Below, piece after piece: positions 62,495 through 64,000 of a DNA stretch of 64,000 nucleotides (position 1 is the stretch's first letter; each line of letters opens with the position of its first letter). The stretch is from NCBI GenBank assembly GCA_015499995.1, contig JADNRV010000070.1:124001-188000 (forward strand), given 5' to 3'. A program made the translations under genes and the position numbers. This DNA comes from Flammula alnicola. Lineage: Eukaryota > Basidiomycota > Agaricomycetes > Agaricales > Strophariaceae. The notes under the pieces were generated by a model. It saw only the letters and a list, made by a program, of their open reading frames with translations. It was not told the DNA's origin and searched no databases.

Positions 62495-62642
62495 CAAACG
62501 CGCAGTATACCCTCACTACTCTACTACACAGCTCAGACGACGCATTAATTTCCCTCTACTTATATCTCCTCTTGGCGACGAGAAGAACCAATTCGAGACG
62601 CGAAGAACCCGAGCATTTTCCTCTCCATCCCAAATTTCTGTG

Positions 62643-63485
62643 ATGTCCTCCGACACCCAAGTTTCCGTGCGCTTCAACCGCCTAAATGACTCAAACTATG
62701 CGGAGTGGGCTATACGCATGGAGGCCGTTCTAATCCATGCTGGCTTGTGGTCGATGATCCAAATAACCGTCGATGAAAAGGGAAAGGATGAGGCAAAGAT
62801 CGCAGCCGAGTTCGAGACGAAGAAACTGGCACGAGACGCCGACAAGATGAACGCCGCGCGGGCTGAGATCAGTCTCCGAGTCGAAGATGGCCAGTTATCC
62901 CACTTTCTGGAAGCAACTGATCCTCGGGAGATATGGCTGACTCTTCAACGAGTCCACCGCGCAGCCAGCTTTGCGACAAGCCTGGCACTACGACGAAGAT
63001 TTCTGACGATGAAGAAGACCGACTCTCACACAATGCAGGCCTGGATTGGACTCGTGCAGGGTATCGCTTTTCGATTGCAGCAGAGCGGTGTCTCTGTATC
63101 CGATCAAGACAGGATCCTTGCACTCACGATGGGCCTCCCTCCTTCCTATGACGCCGTGATCATTAATTTCGACTCGACACCTGCAGACCAGCTCACTCTC
63201 AGTCATGTTATCGGTCGTTTGCTCAACGAAGAAGTTCGGCAGATGACCAACGATCTCAGCCCTGAGGAGCGTGACGAAGCCATGGCGGTTACTGGAGGTG
63301 GAAAGGGGCGGCGAGGACCTGCGCAGAATGCGGCCGACGTTACCTGTTTCTTCTGCGATCAGAAGGGGCATTACAAGTCGGACTGTCCAGAACGTTTGGC
63401 CTGGGAAAAGTCAAAGAAGAACAAGGGGGCTGTTGTTGCTACAGTCGAAGAAGATTCAGATGGCGAGAGTGATGGAGTATTTTGA
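62643..63485 (+). CDS. Copia-type Gag polyprotein (UBN2-like) with CCHC zinc knuckle
   Basis: Retrotransposon capsid/nucleocapsid protein that packages element RNA. ATG at 62643 (MSSDTQVSVRFNRLNDSNYA) gives 280 residues. The start FxRLNDSNYAEWAIRMEAVL is the usual copia Gag N-terminus (W-x3-ME). A helical capsid region follows, with REIWLTLQRVH and MGLPPSYDAVI. Near residues 234-247 lies the knuckle CFFCDQKGHYKSDC (C-x2-C-x4-H-x4-C). It then ends in an acidic tail (EEDSDGESDGVF) with its own stop. A protein this short that stops after the knuckle is a stand-alone Gag rather than the start of Gag-Pol. The frame is intact, with no stops, so recent selection or recent origin is likely. Confidence 0.9.
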   Translation: MSSDTQVSVRFNRLNDSNYAEWAIRMEAVLIHAGLWSMIQITVDEKGKDEAKIAAEFETKKLARDADKMNAARAEISLRVEDGQLSHFLEATDPREIWLTLQRVHRAASFATSLALRRRFLTMKKTDSHTMQAWIGLVQGIAFRLQQSGVSVSDQDRILALTMGLPPSYDAVIINFDSTPADQLTLSHVIGRLLNEEVRQMTNDLSPEERDEAMAVTGGGKGRRGPAQNAADVTCFFCDQKGHYKSDCPERLAWEKSKKNKGAVVATVEEDSDGESDGVF

Positions 63486-63609
63486 AGGACACTTTCGAGA
63501 CGGTCTGGACATTGCGGGGGTGCGTAAATTACAGGCTGATTTTTATTTTTTCCTTTTGTTTGGTTTTTTATTTTTGTTCCCTTCTCCTCGTGTTGCGCTC
63601 GCGGGGGTG

Positions 63610-63836
63610 TGTTGGAATATTGACGAGCGCACGCGAGCGGACAAGCACGTTCATCGGGGCCTCGGATACCCGTTCTTATTTTCAGCTGATTCTTGCCGAG
63701 CAGGCCCTGTTTATTTGTAGCTACCGGTACCGAGAATGTACTATTTAGCTAGGTGAACGAGAAAAGAAGCCCTCGCGCGTTTGCGAGGGTCCCTGCTCAA
63801 ACCCGAGTGAACGATAGCGACACGTTCATTTCAACA
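63610..63836 (+). repeat. 3' LTR
   Basis: 227 bp, 225 of 227 identical to the 5' LTR. At the two differing positions it keeps CpG where the 5' copy has TpG. Confidence 0.92.
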
Positions 63837-64000
63837 GACGCCATGTTGGCAGATTGACGTTTGACGCGTTTAAGCCACTTGACTTCTGGTTTTGCAAGAC
63901 TAGCCTGCTCGGTGCTATGTTCCTCTCCGCAAGACACATTATGTTGCTGTGCGTCGCGCTTGACTTCAAGTGAATTTCGCTCATGAGTAATGTCTTTCAC

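Larger units (their letters stand above)
62268..63836 (+). mobile_element. Gag-only LTR retrotransposon of copia type, 1569 bp
   Basis: Two 227 bp long terminal repeats (62268-62494 and 63610-63836) begin TGTTGG and end CAACA, the usual TG...CA borders. The flanking 5 bp are GATGC (left) and GACGC (right), a target duplication with one change. The LTRs differ at only two positions, so the insertion is recent. The interior encodes one frame, a Gag protein with a CCHC knuckle; protease, integrase and reverse transcriptase are absent. A G-rich GCGGGGGTG abuts the right LTR as a possible polypurine tract and has a near copy at about 63516. No clear primer-binding match was identified. It would have to borrow polymerase from a full-length relative. 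Confidence 0.92.

Overview
The window looks like genomic DNA of a filamentous basidiomycete, most likely an Agaricomycete. The genes are cut by many 45-60 bp GT-AG introns. The gene set is fungal: GH18/CBM18 chitinase, LysM protein, diaphanous-type formin, ML-domain TRP protein, and an F-box protein of the mushroom type. No rRNA, tRNA or CRISPR array was recognised by eye.

Layout. At 1-6.5 kb, a chitinase running off the left edge and a multi-LysM secreted protein are transcribed away from each other, with a small hypothetical gene between them. At 7.0-13.3 kb lies a complete formin gene (GBD/FH3, FH1, FH2, DAD-like tail). At 14.0-18.6 kb come a secreted M28 aminopeptidase, a small secreted protein with an HxxxRH motif, and a hypothetical protein. 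At 19.0-25.5 kb are a 58-codon small ORF, a TRP-type membrane protein, and mitochondrial GatB; the last two are divergent across a 131 bp gap that holds a perfect 24 bp palindrome. At 27.3-36.7 kb are a proline/serine-rich hypothetical protein, an F-box protein, the ribosome biogenesis factor Nop14, and a conserved hypothetical gene divergent from Nop14.

From 36.7 kb to the right edge the DNA is gene-poor. The only confident host gene is a GATA zinc-finger regulator (49.2-50.9 kb). The rest holds mobile and repeat DNA: a 993 bp non-autonomous hAT element with exact 8 bp target duplications, a fold-back repeat, several perfect hairpins, a degenerate duplication, and a 1.57 kb LTR retroelement that encodes only a copia-type Gag.

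Two cross-cutting observations matter for any use of this annotation. First, several conserved genes (Nop14, formin, TRP and others) change frame without a plausible intron, and each such change is explained by exactly one missing base, usually in a short homopolymer. This suggests systematic single-base deletions in the assembly, although gene decay is not excluded. Second, all three differences between the two ends of the LTR element are CpG to TpG changes on one side, which fits cytosine methylation and deamination.
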